A stretch of DNA of 64,000 nucleotides. Origin: Flavobacterium chilense. Lineage in GTDB: Bacteria > Bacteroidota > Bacteroidia > Flavobacteriales > Flavobacteriaceae. Where the stretch lies: positions 62,001-126,000 of the forward strand of contig NZ_LSYT01000009.1 in NCBI RefSeq assembly GCF_001602525.1, given 5' to 3'. The position numbers and the translations under genes are program-made. Positions 17,206 to 26,925 of the stretch are shown here, piece after piece. Position 1 is the first letter of the stretch. Every line of letters starts with the position of its first letter. The notes below the pieces were generated by a model, which saw nothing but the letters and a program-made list of their open reading frames with translations, searched no databases and was not told the DNA's origin.

Positions 17206-17868
17206 ATGATTGATTTAGATTACCTCGCTTTCCTTGAAAACATATTGACAGACAACCGTAAAGAAAAATTTCTAAAAGTATTAGAAAACCGTACGAAACA
17301 TTTTACTATTGCAGTCGAAGATGTTTTTCAGATGCATAATACAAGCGCAGTAATGCGCAGTTGTGAGGTTTTTGGAATTCAGGAACTTAATATTATTGAG
17401 CAGCGTTTTGGAAAAAGAATCGATAAAGAGATTGCTTTGGGGGCGCAAAAGTGGGTAGATATCAACAGATTTGATACCGTAGACGCCTGTATCTCATCTT
17501 TACGCAATAAAGGATATCAAATTATTGCAACTACACCACATGAAAACGATTGTATGATTCAGGATTTTGATATCACAAAACCAAGCGCCTTATTTTTTGG
17601 AACTGAAAAAGACGGACTTTCACCTGAAATCCTTGAAAAAGCAGATGGTTTCTTAAAAATACCAATGGTAGGCTTTACAGAAAGTTTAAATATTTCTGTT
17701 TCTGCAGCCATCATCATTCAAAACCTAACTAACAGATTGCGAAATTCAGACATAGACTGGCATTTGTCAGACGAAGAAATACTGGAGAAGCGTCTGGTTT
17801 GGGCTAAAAATTCAATTAAAGATATTAAGAGAATCGAAGCACGTTATTATCAGGAGAATCCTAAATAA
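17206..17868 (+). CDS. trmH: TrmH/SpoU family tRNA (guanosine-2'-O-)-methyltransferase
   Basis: 220 residues with the SPOUT knot motifs: HNTSAVMRSCEVFGIQELN (motif 1 with catalytic Arg), FFGTEKDGLSPEILEKAD (motif 2) and IPMVGFTESLNISVSAAI (motif 3). This matches the TrmH branch that methylates G18 of tRNA with S-adenosylmethionine. The C-terminal extension of about 40 residues is typical of TrmH. A 24-bp perfect stem follows (17894-17945). Confidence 0.88.
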   Translation: MIDLDYLAFLENILTDNRKEKFLKVLENRTKHFTIAVEDVFQMHNTSAVMRSCEVFGIQELNIIEQRFGKRIDKEIALGAQKWVDINRFDTVDACISSLRNKGYQIIATTPHENDCMIQDFDITKPSALFFGTEKDGLSPEILEKADGFLKIPMVGFTESLNISVSAAIIIQNLTNRLRNSDIDWHLSDEEILEKRLVWAKNSIKDIKRIEARYYQENPK

Positions 17869-17893
17869 TATTCTTGCTACTGAACTTAAAAAG

Positions 17894-17945
17894 TCAGCCC
17901 CGAATTCACGAATATTTATTAAAATATTCGTGAATTCGGGGCTGA
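17894..17945. terminator. Very strong bidirectional terminator
   Basis: A perfect 24-bp inverted repeat with a 4-nt loop: arms begin TCAGCCCCGAATTCACGAAT (17894 onwards) and end at 17945. It separates the convergent trmH and YARHG genes. Confidence 0.9.
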
Positions 17946-17956
17946 AAAATTAAAAA

Positions 17957-18856
17957 TTACCTTCCAAACGAATCGTAATTGTCTTCGGCGTATTTTTCAA
18001 AACGTTTTAATAATACAATGTTTTCTTTTTCGACTGCGGTTAATTCATCGTTTACATTGTCTGAAACAGGAATATACCACTCCACACTATCAAAAAACTG
18101 ACGAACTGTTTTGGTTTTAAATGTTAGTCCGTGTCTTGCAAAAATGGTATTTCTTAGAATCTCTAAATCAATTTTCTTTAAATTTTTTAAATCCGATTCT
18201 TTTAATTTTTTTGTAGATGAATTTATGGTCACAATACTTTCTGATGCTGCTCTGTATACAGTTTCCATATAGGTTTCGGTTCCTTTATCTGCTTCTGTGC
18301 CGTCTTCATTTTCTGAATCAGTTACTTGTTCCTCTTTTGGATTTTCATAATCGATATACATTCCTTCTTCCGGAAGCATCACATTAGGATCATATTTAAA
18401 TTCTTTTTTAGTAAGTTCAAATTTTCTTTTGGTAACTTCTTTTTTTAGATTATTGGCAGTCCAGGTTCCAACTAAAAGGTTATCATTTTTTATTTCAAAA
18501 TCAAAAACGCCATCATTTTTATCATCGCCCGGTTCTTTAAGTATAAAAAGAACCGTATTTCCTTTTGTGGTCATTGTACCTGTAAGTGGTCTGCTATTAC
18601 CGGCAACAATACTTTGTCCAGTCACTTCAGTATCTGTAATTTTTTTAATAACAATATTGATCTTATTGATGTAATTTTCTTTTGCAGGTCTGCTGGTATC
18701 GCGTTCTAAAATAGTAAAATCACCAACGTATGAACCGTATAAATCTGTTCTAATTTCTTTTGGCAGATCTTCGGTACTGCTTTTTACGATTTTATTTTCT
18801 TTCGAATTACAGGAAAATAGCAGTATTGATACTAATAAACAAAAAAGGTGTTTCAT
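17957..18856 (-). CDS. YARHG domain lipoprotein
   Basis: 299 residues. Lipobox LFSC (Cys16) follows a short hydrophobic signal. Residues 30-150 look like a beta-rich lipocalin-like module describing an extracytoplasmic domain, then an acidic linker with many Glu/Asp/Thr (about 175-190). Residues 200-290 are a YARHG domain with the signature FARHGLTF followed by FDSVEWYIP and the end DNYDSFGR. Function of YARHG is unknown; it is thought to be an extracellular module. The start overlaps the stop of the DUF2306 gene by 4 bp. Confidence 0.83.
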   Translation of the reverse strand: MKHLFCLLVSILLFSCNSKENKIVKSSTEDLPKEIRTDLYGSYVGDFTILERDTSRPAKENYINKINIVIKKITDTEVTGQSIVAGNSRPLTGTMTTKGNTVLFILKEPGDDKNDGVFDFEIKNDNLLVGTWTANNLKKEVTKRKFELTKKEFKYDPNVMLPEEGMYIDYENPKEEQVTDSENEDGTEADKGTETYMETVYRAASESIVTINSSTKKLKESDLKNLKKIDLEILRNTIFARHGLTFKTKTVRQFFDSVEWYIPVSDNVNDELTAVEKENIVLLKRFEKYAEDNYDSFGR

Positions 18857-19488
18857 TTTTTTAATTGATTATAGAGATAATATTCAGCGATTAATAAATT
18901 AGGAATCCAGCCCAGCCAGGCAATAATCTGATACAGATCCATTGGTGAAGGATGAAACAAATATACAAGAATGACTTTCCAGAAACGTAATGTGACAGCA
19001 GAAAAGGTTAGGGCAAAACTTCGCAACATAAATGCTTTGTGCTTTGTGATATTTTTGTTTTTTATCGCCGTAAAACCCTTGATAGTAAAGTAAAACCACA
19101 GAATCGACAATGTAACAAATGAGATTTTAGAGTAAAGTCCGCCATTGGCAAAAAGCCCAATAAACAATCCTGAAGGTGCACTTAAAAAAAGCACTGTCAG
19201 GACATAAAATTTCCCAATATTTCGATGTGCTACAGGATATTTTTTTAAAAGAACAGCACTGAACTGGAAGAATCCGGCGAGTAAAACAAAAATTGCCGAA
19301 TAGACATGAATGTAAAAGAAAGTTATATAAAACGGAATTTCAGAAACTTCTGTCTGTTTGATTTGAAGAAAAGCAGCATCTTTTTTTAATGGAACATACT
19401 GCCACGTGAGCTGTAACATTAAAACAAAGAAATAACTAAAAAGGATGGTCCAGATTAATAGCAATGAAAACCGAATATTTTTTTTCAA
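18853..19488 (-). CDS. DUF2306-type membrane protein
   Basis: 211 residues with about six hydrophobic helices and conserved His residues within or near them (FYIHVYSAIFVLLAG, HRNIGKFYVL, KHKAFMLRS), the pattern of DUF2306, a possible haem or quinone-binding membrane family. The start is TTG at 19488, since no in-frame ATG exists before the first helix. Overlaps the YARHG gene (ATGA), implying coupled translation. Confidence 0.75.
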   Translation of the reverse strand: MKKNIRFSLLLIWTILFSYFFVLMLQLTWQYVPLKKDAAFLQIKQTEVSEIPFYITFFYIHVYSAIFVLLAGFFQFSAVLLKKYPVAHRNIGKFYVLTVLFLSAPSGLFIGLFANGGLYSKISFVTLSILWFYFTIKGFTAIKNKNITKHKAFMLRSFALTFSAVTLRFWKVILVYLFHPSPMDLYQIIAWLGWIPNLLIAEYYLYNQLKK

Positions 19489-19528
19489 TCTTTTCTTGTA
19501 AAGGTTTTATTAGTTATCAAATATAGAA

Positions 19529-19558
19529 AATCCCCAATTACCAAAGCAATTGGGGATT
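19529..19558 (-). terminator. Terminator downstream of the copper-unit genes
   Basis: AATCCCCAATT (19529-19539) pairs with AATTGGGGATT (19548-19558) across an 8-nt loop. T-rich on the minus-strand 3' side. Confidence 0.75.
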
Positions 19559-19569
19559 AGTATTTTTTT

Positions 19570-19677
19570 TAGAGATTCTAAGAAGCTGAGGTTCTAAGGG
19601 ACTAAGTTTTTTAATTATCTAACAACTAAAGATACCTTTGCAGCTTTGAACCTTTGTACCTCTGAACCTAAAAAGAC
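19570..19677. repeat. Octamer-period intergenic repeat, copy 2
   Basis: The left part has 8-bp units ATTCTAAG, AAGCTGAG, GTTCTAAG, GGACTAAG. The right part (from about 19634) has the unit series CTTTGCAG, CTTTGAAC, CTTTGTAC, CTCTGAAC. Lies downstream of the outer-membrane protein gene. Confidence 0.7.
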
Positions 19678-19687
19678 TCAGAACCTT

Positions 19688-20647
19688 TTACAAAGTATAA
19701 TTCAAATTAATACTCCATCTGTAATTGGCTTCCATGTTTCCATTTGACAAATTTTGACTAATAGGCAACATAGCGTTTACACCAACCGAAAATTTATCTT
19801 TTCCTGCTTCTATACCAAATTTTCCAAACAAAATATCTCCGGCTGTATTGGGTAAATCAAGATTGTGCTGTTTGTTAGTTTGATACATTTCGCCGGCTAA
19901 ACCAGCTTGCGGAACAATCTGAACCGACTTTAAATCAAATAAGTAAAAAAATGTTCCGGCATAATTAAACTGATCTCCGTATTGGTAATTTTTACTGTTT
20001 TCTGTTTTAAAAATGTAATTTAAAGTTGTGTTTAATCCCAGATTTTTATGTTTGATCACATATTCAGTAACCAACGGAAAATCCCAGCTTCCGGTTCCTA
20101 ACTGAAAACTCTGGTTGATTGTTCCCAGATTATTTGTCTCTTTAAACTTTCCTGTAGGTATTTTGACTCCACCTCCAATATTTAATTTATGAGACAAAAA
20201 AGTACTGTCTTTTTTAGTTTCATAAATAGTATAAAGTCCCATAATGGTGATATCTCCTAAACCTTCAATACTTTGAGTTCCGGCAGTAAGTTGTCGTTCA
20301 TGAAAATGATATGGAACGAGGGTCGAAATCTGAACTTTCTCAGTAACAGGAATACGTGCCCAGGCCTGGATGGTATTAAAATTTTCATCAATCCATGGTG
20401 AATTGGCAAAAATCCCGTCACGACTGGTGTAGCTTTGTTTAAAGTATCTCAAACCCACAAAATTATTGTTCAGCATTGAGCTAAACCCCATACTTCCTCC
20501 ACTAGCCGAACAACCACAAGCGTCACAGTCAAAATCTTCCATCATAGCCAGACGCTGAAAGGTAAAAACTGAAACACTATCTTTTACTGTGAAACTAAAG
20601 GCCGAAAAACCAGCCAAAAGGGCGAACATTACTATTATTTTTTTCAT
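19688..20647 (-). CDS. Outer-membrane beta-barrel protein with N-terminal Cys motif, copper-unit partner
   Basis: 319 residues. A signal peptide precedes a short mature N-terminus with the motif CDACGCSASGGSMG (Cys41, 44, 46), likely a metal site. The rest alternates in amphipathic strands (LVPYHFHE, NIGGGVKIPTGKF, ending NYRWSINLNYTL with a terminal aromatic-x-Leu), as in transporter-like outer-membrane barrels. It is the last gene after an MbnP-like protein and an MbnH-like peroxidase on the same strand. A role in metal (copper) passage or sensing is inferred, not shown. Confidence 0.7.
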   Translation of the reverse strand: MKKIIVMFALLAGFSAFSFTVKDSVSVFTFQRLAMMEDFDCDACGCSASGGSMGFSSMLNNNFVGLRYFKQSYTSRDGIFANSPWIDENFNTIQAWARIPVTEKVQISTLVPYHFHERQLTAGTQSIEGLGDITIMGLYTIYETKKDSTFLSHKLNIGGGVKIPTGKFKETNNLGTINQSFQLGTGSWDFPLVTEYVIKHKNLGLNTTLNYIFKTENSKNYQYGDQFNYAGTFFYLFDLKSVQIVPQAGLAGEMYQTNKQHNLDLPNTAGDILFGKFGIEAGKDKFSVGVNAMLPISQNLSNGNMEANYRWSINLNYTL

Positions 20648-20660
20648 TTTTATTTTTTTT

Positions 20661-20803
20661 AGGAGCTAATCCCGCTTTCCGTTGCAAGCTTTTCTCAAAA
20701 TCCCATTTTTCCATAAGTTTATTCAGCTTCCGCTGGTCGCTTAATAAACTCAGAAAAAATAAGGTCTTTTTTCAAAAAGGCTTTTCACTTCAATCGGGGC
20801 TAA
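20661..20803 (-). repeat. Dispersed structured repeat, copy B (long form)
   Basis: On the minus strand: TAGCCCCGATTGAAGTG, CCTTTT, a long variable middle with a stem AGTTTATT/AATAAACT (20716-20750), then AACGGAAAGCGGGATTAGC and TCCT. Same ends as copies A, C and D but 143 nt because of the enlarged middle hairpin. It lies between the peroxidase and barrel genes. Confidence 0.75.
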
Positions 20804-20829
20804 GACTCCGGTTTTCATTATAATTTTAT

Positions 20830-20866
20830 TTTTTGCTACCCCAGACAGCTATCGGGAGTGGCAAAA
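20830..20866 (-). terminator. Hairpin directly after the peroxidase gene
   Basis: TTTTGC ... GCAAAA outer stem with an inner imperfect ACTCCC/GGGGT stem; it begins 4 nt beyond the stop at 20870. May give partial termination before the barrel gene. Confidence 0.55.
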
Positions 20867-20869
20867 GTG

Positions 20870-21910
20870 TTAATATTCTGAAAAACGTTTATCCGTAAGA
20901 TATTGTTGATCGGTTAACGTTTTCAGGAAAGCTATTATTTGTTTTTTGTCTGTTTCAGAAAGTGAAATTCCTAATTTTCCATTCTGTTTTAATATCGGAT
21001 CTAAGGTTGCCGAATTTTCTATGCCACTTTCATAATGATCCAAAACACCTTCCAGAGTTCCAAATCTTCCATCGTGCATATAAGGTCCGGAAACTTCTAC
21101 ATTTCGTAAACTGGGTACTTTAAATTTATAATAATCACTTGCCAGTTCCGTCACTTTATAACGCCCAACATCATTTACCATTGGATTTACTGCTAAACCA
21201 TTATTGCGAAATGAATTATCAGTTTGTAAATCTGTAGCATGACATGAAGCACATTTAGATTTAAATAAATCATATCCTGCCAATTCATCAGCAGTTAAAG
21301 TGCCACCGGTTTCATGGCGTCTGTATTTATCAAATCGGGAGTTTGATGAGGTTACCATAACCATAAATTGCGAAAGTGCTTTTAGCATGTTTTCGGTTGT
21401 AATCGCGCCATCGTCAAAAGCCTGTCCAAATAATTTTTGGTACTCTTTGTCGGCTTTCATCATTTTTAGAATAGCATTCAGATCGCCATTCATTTCGATA
21501 ACGCTCTTAAGCGGAATAAGCGGCTGTAAGTCTAAATGATCTGCGGCTCCGTCGTACATAAATACGGTTTGATAAGCCAGATTTTGAATAGATGGTGTGT
21601 TTCTTGTTCCTTGTGCATTGTCTACACCATGGCTTACAGTGTGTCCGTGATGTGTAAATGCATTCGCCTGAATATGACAAAAACCGCAGGAAACGACTCC
21701 ATCAGACGCTAAACGTCCGTCGTAAAACAGTTTTTTTCCCAGTTCAAATCCTTTTTCTGTTGGCGGATTCTGTGCTATGTTATACGCTAAAGCAGGAAAG
21801 TTTGACGGAACAGTAAATTCTAACGGGATATTTACATATTCGTCCTCCTGATTAGAGCAGCTCCACAACAACGGAATCATGAGCCATAGAAAATATTTTA
21901 TTTTCTGCAT
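20870..21910 (-). CDS. Dihaem cytochrome c peroxidase family lipoprotein (MbnH/MauG-like)
   Basis: 346 residues. Signal with lipobox LWSC (Cys18). Two haem c sites: CGFCH (75-79) and CASCH (220-224); YMHDGRFGTLEGVLDHYESG near the C-terminus is the MauG/CcpA distal region. Next to an MbnP-like gene this points to the MbnH branch, which in Methylosinus oxidises a Trp of MbnP to kynurenine to build a copper site. Classical CcpA peroxide detoxification is the alternative. Flanked on both sides by repeat copies B and C in opposite orientation. Confidence 0.88.
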   Translation of the reverse strand: MQKIKYFLWLMIPLLWSCSNQEDEYVNIPLEFTVPSNFPALAYNIAQNPPTEKGFELGKKLFYDGRLASDGVVSCGFCHIQANAFTHHGHTVSHGVDNAQGTRNTPSIQNLAYQTVFMYDGAADHLDLQPLIPLKSVIEMNGDLNAILKMMKADKEYQKLFGQAFDDGAITTENMLKALSQFMVMVTSSNSRFDKYRRHETGGTLTADELAGYDLFKSKCASCHATDLQTDNSFRNNGLAVNPMVNDVGRYKVTELASDYYKFKVPSLRNVEVSGPYMHDGRFGTLEGVLDHYESGIENSATLDPILKQNGKLGISLSETDKKQIIAFLKTLTDQQYLTDKRFSEY

Positions 21911-21947
21911 GATTTCTTTGGTTTTTTAGAAGCACAAAAGTTCTTAT

Positions 21948-22016
21948 CTAGCCCCGATGGGAGTGATATCCTTTTATGACAGGGTTTGGCATAAAAGATA
22001 TAACGGACAGCGGGAC
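21948..22016 (+). repeat. Dispersed structured repeat, copy C
   Basis: CTAGCCCCGATGGGAGTG, ATATCC, hairpin TTTTATG ... CATAAAA, then TATAACGGACAGCGGGA. Inverted relative to copy B, so that B and C bracket the peroxidase gene. Confidence 0.75.
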
Positions 22017-22060
22017 AATATTTCTATTGAATGCTGACTTTTGTGCTCCTTAAAATAAAT

Positions 22061-22861
22061 TTAGTCGTTGTGTACGTGATCTACTCTAAACATGCCGTTG
22101 ATGTTTTGGGTAATTAACGGCAAATTAGCTCCGCCCATAATCATTGCGCCCATTCCGCCTGCATTGTTGTCAGAAAGTTTGATTTTGTTTGTTCCGTCTA
22201 TGATTTTAGACAAATCAGTAATTAAGTGAACCTCAGGGGTAATAGTAGTACGTACCAAAGCTTTTGTAGGCATATCAAGTGTTACTTCGGTATAATTGTA
22301 ATCGGTTCCGGTTTTCCCTGTATGAATCATGAAAGGTGTTGCAGTTGTAACTGTTGGAGATGTAAAAGTTCCTTCGAAAGCCAAAAATTTGTAACCTGCT
22401 GCCCACGACCACATCATGCCTGCTGCATCGGCTTTAGCCAGAAAATCTCCCTGACCTGAAGCGCCTAATTTCCATTGGTCTTCATCAACTCCAACTCCAA
22501 ATTTTACTTTTACATAATCTCCTGCCGGAACGTCTGTAAGTTCAAATTCATGGCCGTCAGTTGATGCTTCATCAGCAATAAAATAGCTTTTACTTTTTGG
22601 ATATGTAAAAGTAGTTCCGTCTGCTTTGGTTAAAACCACATTACTGATTATGTATTTTATGGTGCTTATCTTTAAAATTTCGTTGTTTGAGGTTTTGTTT
22701 CCCTGAGTATTTAAAATAAGATCGTTTGCTCCGTAAGCATTATCAAATTCCAGGATAATTTTTCCGTTTCCGGAAACTTCCTGATTATCGTCGTTAGAAC
22801 ATGAAGTCAGAGCAATAGAAAGTGCTACAATAGCAAGTGCTTTGTATAAAGTATTTTTCAT
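22061..22861 (-). CDS. MbnP-like copper-binding lipoprotein
   Basis: 266 residues from the ATG at 22861; an in-frame ATG 57 nt earlier would put 19 charged residues before the signal peptide and is rejected. Lipobox LTSC (Cys21). The core has the MbnP-family hallmarks: FSI-like strand KIILEFDNAYGANDL, LKISTIKYIISNVVLTK, GVGVDEDQW, the aromatic segment MMWSWAAGYKFL (Trp151, Trp153), and a His-ending C-terminus FRVDHVHND. In characterised MbnP a Trp is converted to kynurenine by MbnH and helps bind Cu(I). The partner peroxidase is the next gene. Confidence 0.85.
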   Translation of the reverse strand: MKNTLYKALAIVALSIALTSCSNDDNQEVSGNGKIILEFDNAYGANDLILNTQGNKTSNNEILKISTIKYIISNVVLTKADGTTFTYPKSKSYFIADEASTDGHEFELTDVPAGDYVKVKFGVGVDEDQWKLGASGQGDFLAKADAAGMMWSWAAGYKFLAFEGTFTSPTVTTATPFMIHTGKTGTDYNYTEVTLDMPTKALVRTTITPEVHLITDLSKIIDGTNKIKLSDNNAGGMGAMIMGGANLPLITQNINGMFRVDHVHND

Positions 22862-22977
22862 TTTATGAATTTTATATAATTTGATTTTAAATTTAGACAT
22901 GCGTAAACGCGTTTTCATTGATTTTGAAACAATGAAAATTGGATTTCAATTATGAAAATGAAATCTGATTTAAAAAA

Positions 22978-23355
22978 TTATATAAAATAGGATGGAGGGC
23001 GAAAAGTAGCGATAGAAACTGCAATAGGCTTTTCGTTTAGAACTGCAAAAAGTTTTGCTTTAGACTGAATAGGTGCTACTAATTTAAATTCTGTTGTAAA
23101 GGTGTTTTGTATGTAAACAATCTCTGCTTTTTCTTTCAGGTTGTTTTGCATCTTTTTTTCGTTGTCGGCGTATTTTTTTAAACTTTTTTGAAGTTCACAT
23201 CGACCGTTACACGTATTATAAACCAGCTTACGTTGTACACAAATGGTTCTTGTTATTTCGTCCTGATTTAATTTGAATGAAGTATAAACAAAGAAACTGC
23301 CAAATGATGGCACTAAAAGCATACAGGATAATATTATGATAAAAAATCTCTTCAA
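22978..23355 (-). CDS. Small membrane-anchored Cys protein, first gene of the putative copper unit
   Basis: 125 residues. An N-terminal hydrophobic segment (about 4-26) is followed by ICVQRKLVYNTCNGRCELQK with Cys39, Cys49 and Cys53. Proteins of this layout (membrane segment, then C-x9-CxxxC with basic residues) are common in Bacteroidota beside metal-uptake genes but have no assigned function. The start is TTG at 23355; a TATTTTTG box lies 24 nt upstream. It is 116 nt upstream of the MbnP-like gene on the same strand. Confidence 0.65.
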   Translation of the reverse strand: MKRFFIIILSCMLLVPSFGSFFVYTSFKLNQDEITRTICVQRKLVYNTCNGRCELQKSLKKYADNEKKMQNNLKEKAEIVYIQNTFTTEFKLVAPIQSKAKLFAVLNEKPIAVSIATFRPPSYFI

Positions 23356-23378
23356 GACTTGTTTCGTTGTTTCGAATG

Positions 23379-23386
23379 CAAAAATA
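23379..23386 (-). promoter_or_regulatory. Candidate -7 box of the copper unit
   Basis: TATTTTTG on the minus strand, 24 nt before the TTG start of the small Cys protein; fits TAnnTTTG. Confidence 0.4.
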
Positions 23387-23431
23387 CATTTTATTATTTT
23401 TAATCATGATGATTTTTGTCATTTAACATAA

Positions 23432-23468
23432 AAAAATCCCTAATTACAAAATGCAATTAGGGATTTTT
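23432..23468. terminator. Terminator downstream of secA
   Basis: AAAAATCCCTAATT (23432-23445) pairs exactly with AATTAGGGATTTTT (23455-23468), 9-nt loop. A second small palindrome, CAGGTTTT-T-AAAACCTG, follows at 23485-23501. Confidence 0.85.
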
Positions 23469-23533
23469 GAAGTGATAAACGTAGCAGGTTTTTAAAACCT
23501 GTCAGGTTTAAATATAGGTTTAAAATTTAGAAA

Positions 23534-26500
23534 TTATTCTTTCACAATAACCCAGGCTCCTGAAGCTAAAAGAGTTTCTGCTTTTTTGTACTTCATAGTT
23601 TCTGTTTTACCAGTAGCAACTTCCTGAATGGTAACATTGTCATTACGATTGATTTTTGGATTATCTCTCACAATGGTTTCTGTAACCTGACGTTGTTGCG
23701 TTTCTCCGGCTTCACGATTGATGTCTTCGCTGTTTACGATTTCGTCTTTGCTTAATTTGAAGTTTTCTTTTTGACGAACTTCAACTGCTTCCTGAATTTC
23801 AGGTACGTTTTGAGCTGGTAAATCACCTTTAAACAAGAATGAAATAACTTCTTTATTTACATTGTCCAGCATCGCTCTAAACAAGTTAAAAGCTTCTAGT
23901 TTGTAAATAAGCAATGGATCTTTTTGTTCGTGAACGGCTAATTGAACAGATTGTTTCAATTCGTCCATTTTACGTAAGTGTTTTTTCCAGGCTTCATCGA
24001 CAATAGATAGTGTGATGTTTTTCTCGAAATCTGCAATTAACTGAGCTCCTTCGCTCTCGTATGCTTTTTTAAGATCTGTAACAACATTCAAAGTTTTGAT
24101 TCCGTCAGTAAACGGAACTACAATTCTTTCAAAATGATTGTTTGGCTCTTCGTAAACTCCTCTAATGATCGGGAAAGCTTCTCTTGCGCTACGTTCTGTT
24201 TTTTCAGTGTAGAACGCTAAAGCTTCTTTGTATACTTTTCCTGTGATTTCAATATCAGATAATTTTACGAAATCAGCTTCTGCAATAGGAGAAGTGATAG
24301 AGAAATAACGAATCAAATCAAATTCAAATGCTTTGAAATCATTTGTTACTTTAGTATTACTTACGATTAATTCGCAGGTATCATAAAGCATATTCGCAAT
24401 ATCCAGTTTCAAACGCTCACCAAATAAAGCGTGACGACGACGTTTGTAAACTACTTCACGCTGAGAGTTCATAACGTCATCATATTCTAATAAACGTTTA
24501 CGAACACCAAAGTTGTTTTCTTCTACTTTTTTCTGAGCACGTTCGATAGATTTGGTCATCATAGAATGCTGAATTACTTCACCTTCCTGTAATCCCATTC
24601 TGTCCATTACTTTAGCAACTCTTTCAGAACCAAATAAACGCATTAAGTTATCTTCAAGAGAAACATAGAATTGAGAACTACCAGGATCTCCCTGACGTCC
24701 GGAACGACCACGTAACTGTCTGTCGACACGACGTGAATCATGACGCTCTGTACCAACGATTGCTAAACCTCCGGCAGCTTTTACTTCTGGAGATAATTTA
24801 ATATCGGTACCACGACCAGCCATGTTTGTTGCAATGGTTACAACTCCGGCTTTACCAGCTTCTTCTACGATTTGTGCCTCTTGCTTGTGCATTTTAGCAT
24901 TCAATACGTTGTGTGTGATTCCTCTCATTTTAAGCATACGGCTTAATAATTCTGAAATCTCTACAGAAGTTGTTCCAATTAATACTGGTCTTCCTGCGTT
25001 TGATAACTCAGTAACGTCTTCAATAACAGCGTTGAATTTTTCACGTGTTGTTTTGTAGATATAATCTTCTTTATCGTGTCTTGCAATTGGACGGTTGGTT
25101 GGAATTTCAACCACATCCAGTTTGTAAATCTGCCATAACTCTCCGGCCTCTGTAACAGCTGTTCCGGTCATACCTCCTAATTTACTGTACATTCTAAAGT
25201 AGTTCTGTAATGTAACAGTAGCAAAAGTTTGAGTTGCAGCTTCGATTTTTACGTTTTCTTTAGCTTCAATCGCCTGGTGAAGACCGTCAGAATAACGACG
25301 ACCATCCATGATACGACCTGTTTGCTCATCGACAATCATAATTTTGTTGTCCATGATCACATATTCTACGTCTTTTTCGAAAAGGGCGTATGCTTTTAAA
25401 AGCTGTGTAAGGGTGTGGATACGCTCGCTTTTTACTCCAAAATCCTGAAATAATCTTTCTTTGGCTTCTGCCTCAGCATCTTTATCCAGTTTTTGTTTTT
25501 CGATAGCAGCGATTTCTGTTCCGATGTCCGGTAAAACGAAGAAATCAGAATCAGTATCTCCAGATAAGTATTTGATACCGTTATCTGTTAATTCTACCTG
25601 ATTGTTTTTTTCTTCAATCACAAAATACAAAGCTTCATCAACTTTATGCATTTCACGATTGTTATCCTGCATGTATTGATTTTCGGTTTTTTGAAGTAAT
25701 TGTTTAATTCCTTCTTCACTCAAAAATTTAATTAATGCTTTATTTTTAGGTAAACTTCTGTATGCTCTTAACAATAAGAAACCACCTTCTTTAGTATTTC
25801 CTTCTTTGATTAATTTTTTAGCTTCGGCTAAGAAACCATTTGCTAATTGACGTTGTTGCGCAACTAAGTTTTCGATTTTTGGTTTCAACTCGTTAAATTC
25901 ATGACGATCTCCCTGAGGAACCGGACCTGAAATAATAAGTGGTGTTCTGGCATCATCAATTAATACAGAATCGACCTCATCGACAATAGCATAATTGTGT
26001 TTTCTCTGCACTAAATCGCTAGGAGAGTGCGCCATGTTATCTCTTAAGTAGTCAAAACCAAATTCGTTATTGGTTCCGTAAGTGATATCAGCATCGTAAG
26101 CTTTTTTTCTTGCCTCAGTACTTGGCTGGTGATTGTCGATACAATCTACAGATAAACCGTGAAACTCGAACAATGGAGCTTTCCAGGTGCTATCACGTTT
26201 TGCCAGGTAGTCATTCACTGTTACTAAGTGAACACCGTTTCCGGTTAAAGCGTTTAAGTAAAGTGGTAATGTTGCAACCAAAGTTTTACCTTCTCCTGTT
26301 TGCATTTCGGCAACTTTACCTTCGTGCAAAACCATTCCTCCAATTAACTGAACATCATAGTGAATCATGTCCCAGGTAATGTCTTTTCCGGCAGCATTCC
26401 ATTTGTTTGCCCAAACAGATTTTTCGCCGTCAATAGTAATATAAGGTTTTGTTGCAGAAAACTCACGGTCTTTTGGAGTTGCAGTAACTTCGATATGAGT

Positions 26501-26878
26501 ATTTTCTTTGAAACGACGAGCCGTTTCTTTAACAACAGAAAAAGCTTCAGGAAGAATTTCCAACAAAGTTTTTTCTGAGATTTCGTATGCTTCTTTTTCA
26601 AGAGTATCGATAGCATCATAAAGATCTTCTCTTTTGTCGATGTCTTCAATGTTCTCTACTTCGGCTTTAAGCGAAGCGATTTTAGCGTCTTTATCAGCTC
26701 TGGCTTCTTTTATTCTTTCTTTAAAATATACGGTTCTGGCTCTTAACTCGTCGTGAGACAAAGCCATTAAGCTGGTTTCGAATGTTTTAATTTTATTTAA
26801 GTAGGGCTGTAAAGCTTTGACATCTTTCTGTGACTTATCACCTACAAAGACTTTAATAATACTGTTTATGAAACTCAT
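23534..26878 (-). CDS. secA: Preprotein translocase ATPase SecA
   Basis: 1114 residues, long for SecA (E. coli 901) as is usual in Bacteroidota because of insertions, including an acidic/variable block around 330-400. Motifs: [15 protein letters not shown] (Walker A), [20 protein letters not shown] (Walker B and DEAD-like), GTDIKL and [13 protein letters not shown] (motif VI). It drives export through SecYEG. The C-terminus ends GAWVIVKE and lacks the CxCx8CH zinc motif that binds SecB. It is not in an operon with secB. Confidence 0.98.
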   Translation of the reverse strand: MSFINSIIKVFVGDKSQKDVKALQPYLNKIKTFETSLMALSHDELRARTVYFKERIKEARADKDAKIASLKAEVENIEDIDKREDLYDAIDTLEKEAYEISEKTLLEILPEAFSVVKETARRFKENTHIEVTATPKDREFSATKPYITIDGEKSVWANKWNAAGKDITWDMIHYDVQLIGGMVLHEGKVAEMQTGEGKTLVATLPLYLNALTGNGVHLVTVNDYLAKRDSTWKAPLFEFHGLSVDCIDNHQPSTEARKKAYDADITYGTNNEFGFDYLRDNMAHSPSDLVQRKHNYAIVDEVDSVLIDDARTPLIISGPVPQGDRHEFNELKPKIENLVAQQRQLANGFLAEAKKLIKEGNTKEGGFLLLRAYRSLPKNKALIKFLSEEGIKQLLQKTENQYMQDNNREMHKVDEALYFVIEEKNNQVELTDNGIKYLSGDTDSDFFVLPDIGTEIAAIEKQKLDKDAEAEAKERLFQDFGVKSERIHTLTQLLKAYALFEKDVEYVIMDNKIMIVDEQTGRIMDGRRYSDGLHQAIEAKENVKIEAATQTFATVTLQNYFRMYSKLGGMTGTAVTEAGELWQIYKLDVVEIPTNRPIARHDKEDYIYKTTREKFNAVIEDVTELSNAGRPVLIGTTSVEISELLSRMLKMRGITHNVLNAKMHKQEAQIVEEAGKAGVVTIATNMAGRGTDIKLSPEVKAAGGLAIVGTERHDSRRVDRQLRGRSGRQGDPGSSQFYVSLEDNLMRLFGSERVAKVMDRMGLQEGEVIQHSMMTKSIERAQKKVEENNFGVRKRLLEYDDVMNSQREVVYKRRRHALFGERLKLDIANMLYDTCELIVSNTKVTNDFKAFEFDLIRYFSITSPIAEADFVKLSDIEITGKVYKEALAFYTEKTERSAREAFPIIRGVYEEPNNHFERIVVPFTDGIKTLNVVTDLKKAYESEGAQLIADFEKNITLSIVDEAWKKHLRKMDELKQSVQLAVHEQKDPLLIYKLEAFNLFRAMLDNVNKEVISFLFKGDLPAQNVPEIQEAVEVRQKENFKLSKDEIVNSEDINREAGETQQRQVTETIVRDNPKINRNDNVTIQEVATGKTETMKYKKAETLLASGAWVIVKE

Positions 26879-26925
26879 GATTTATTGTATTTCTATTTTA
26901 TGTAAATGTGTATTTGAACCAAAAA

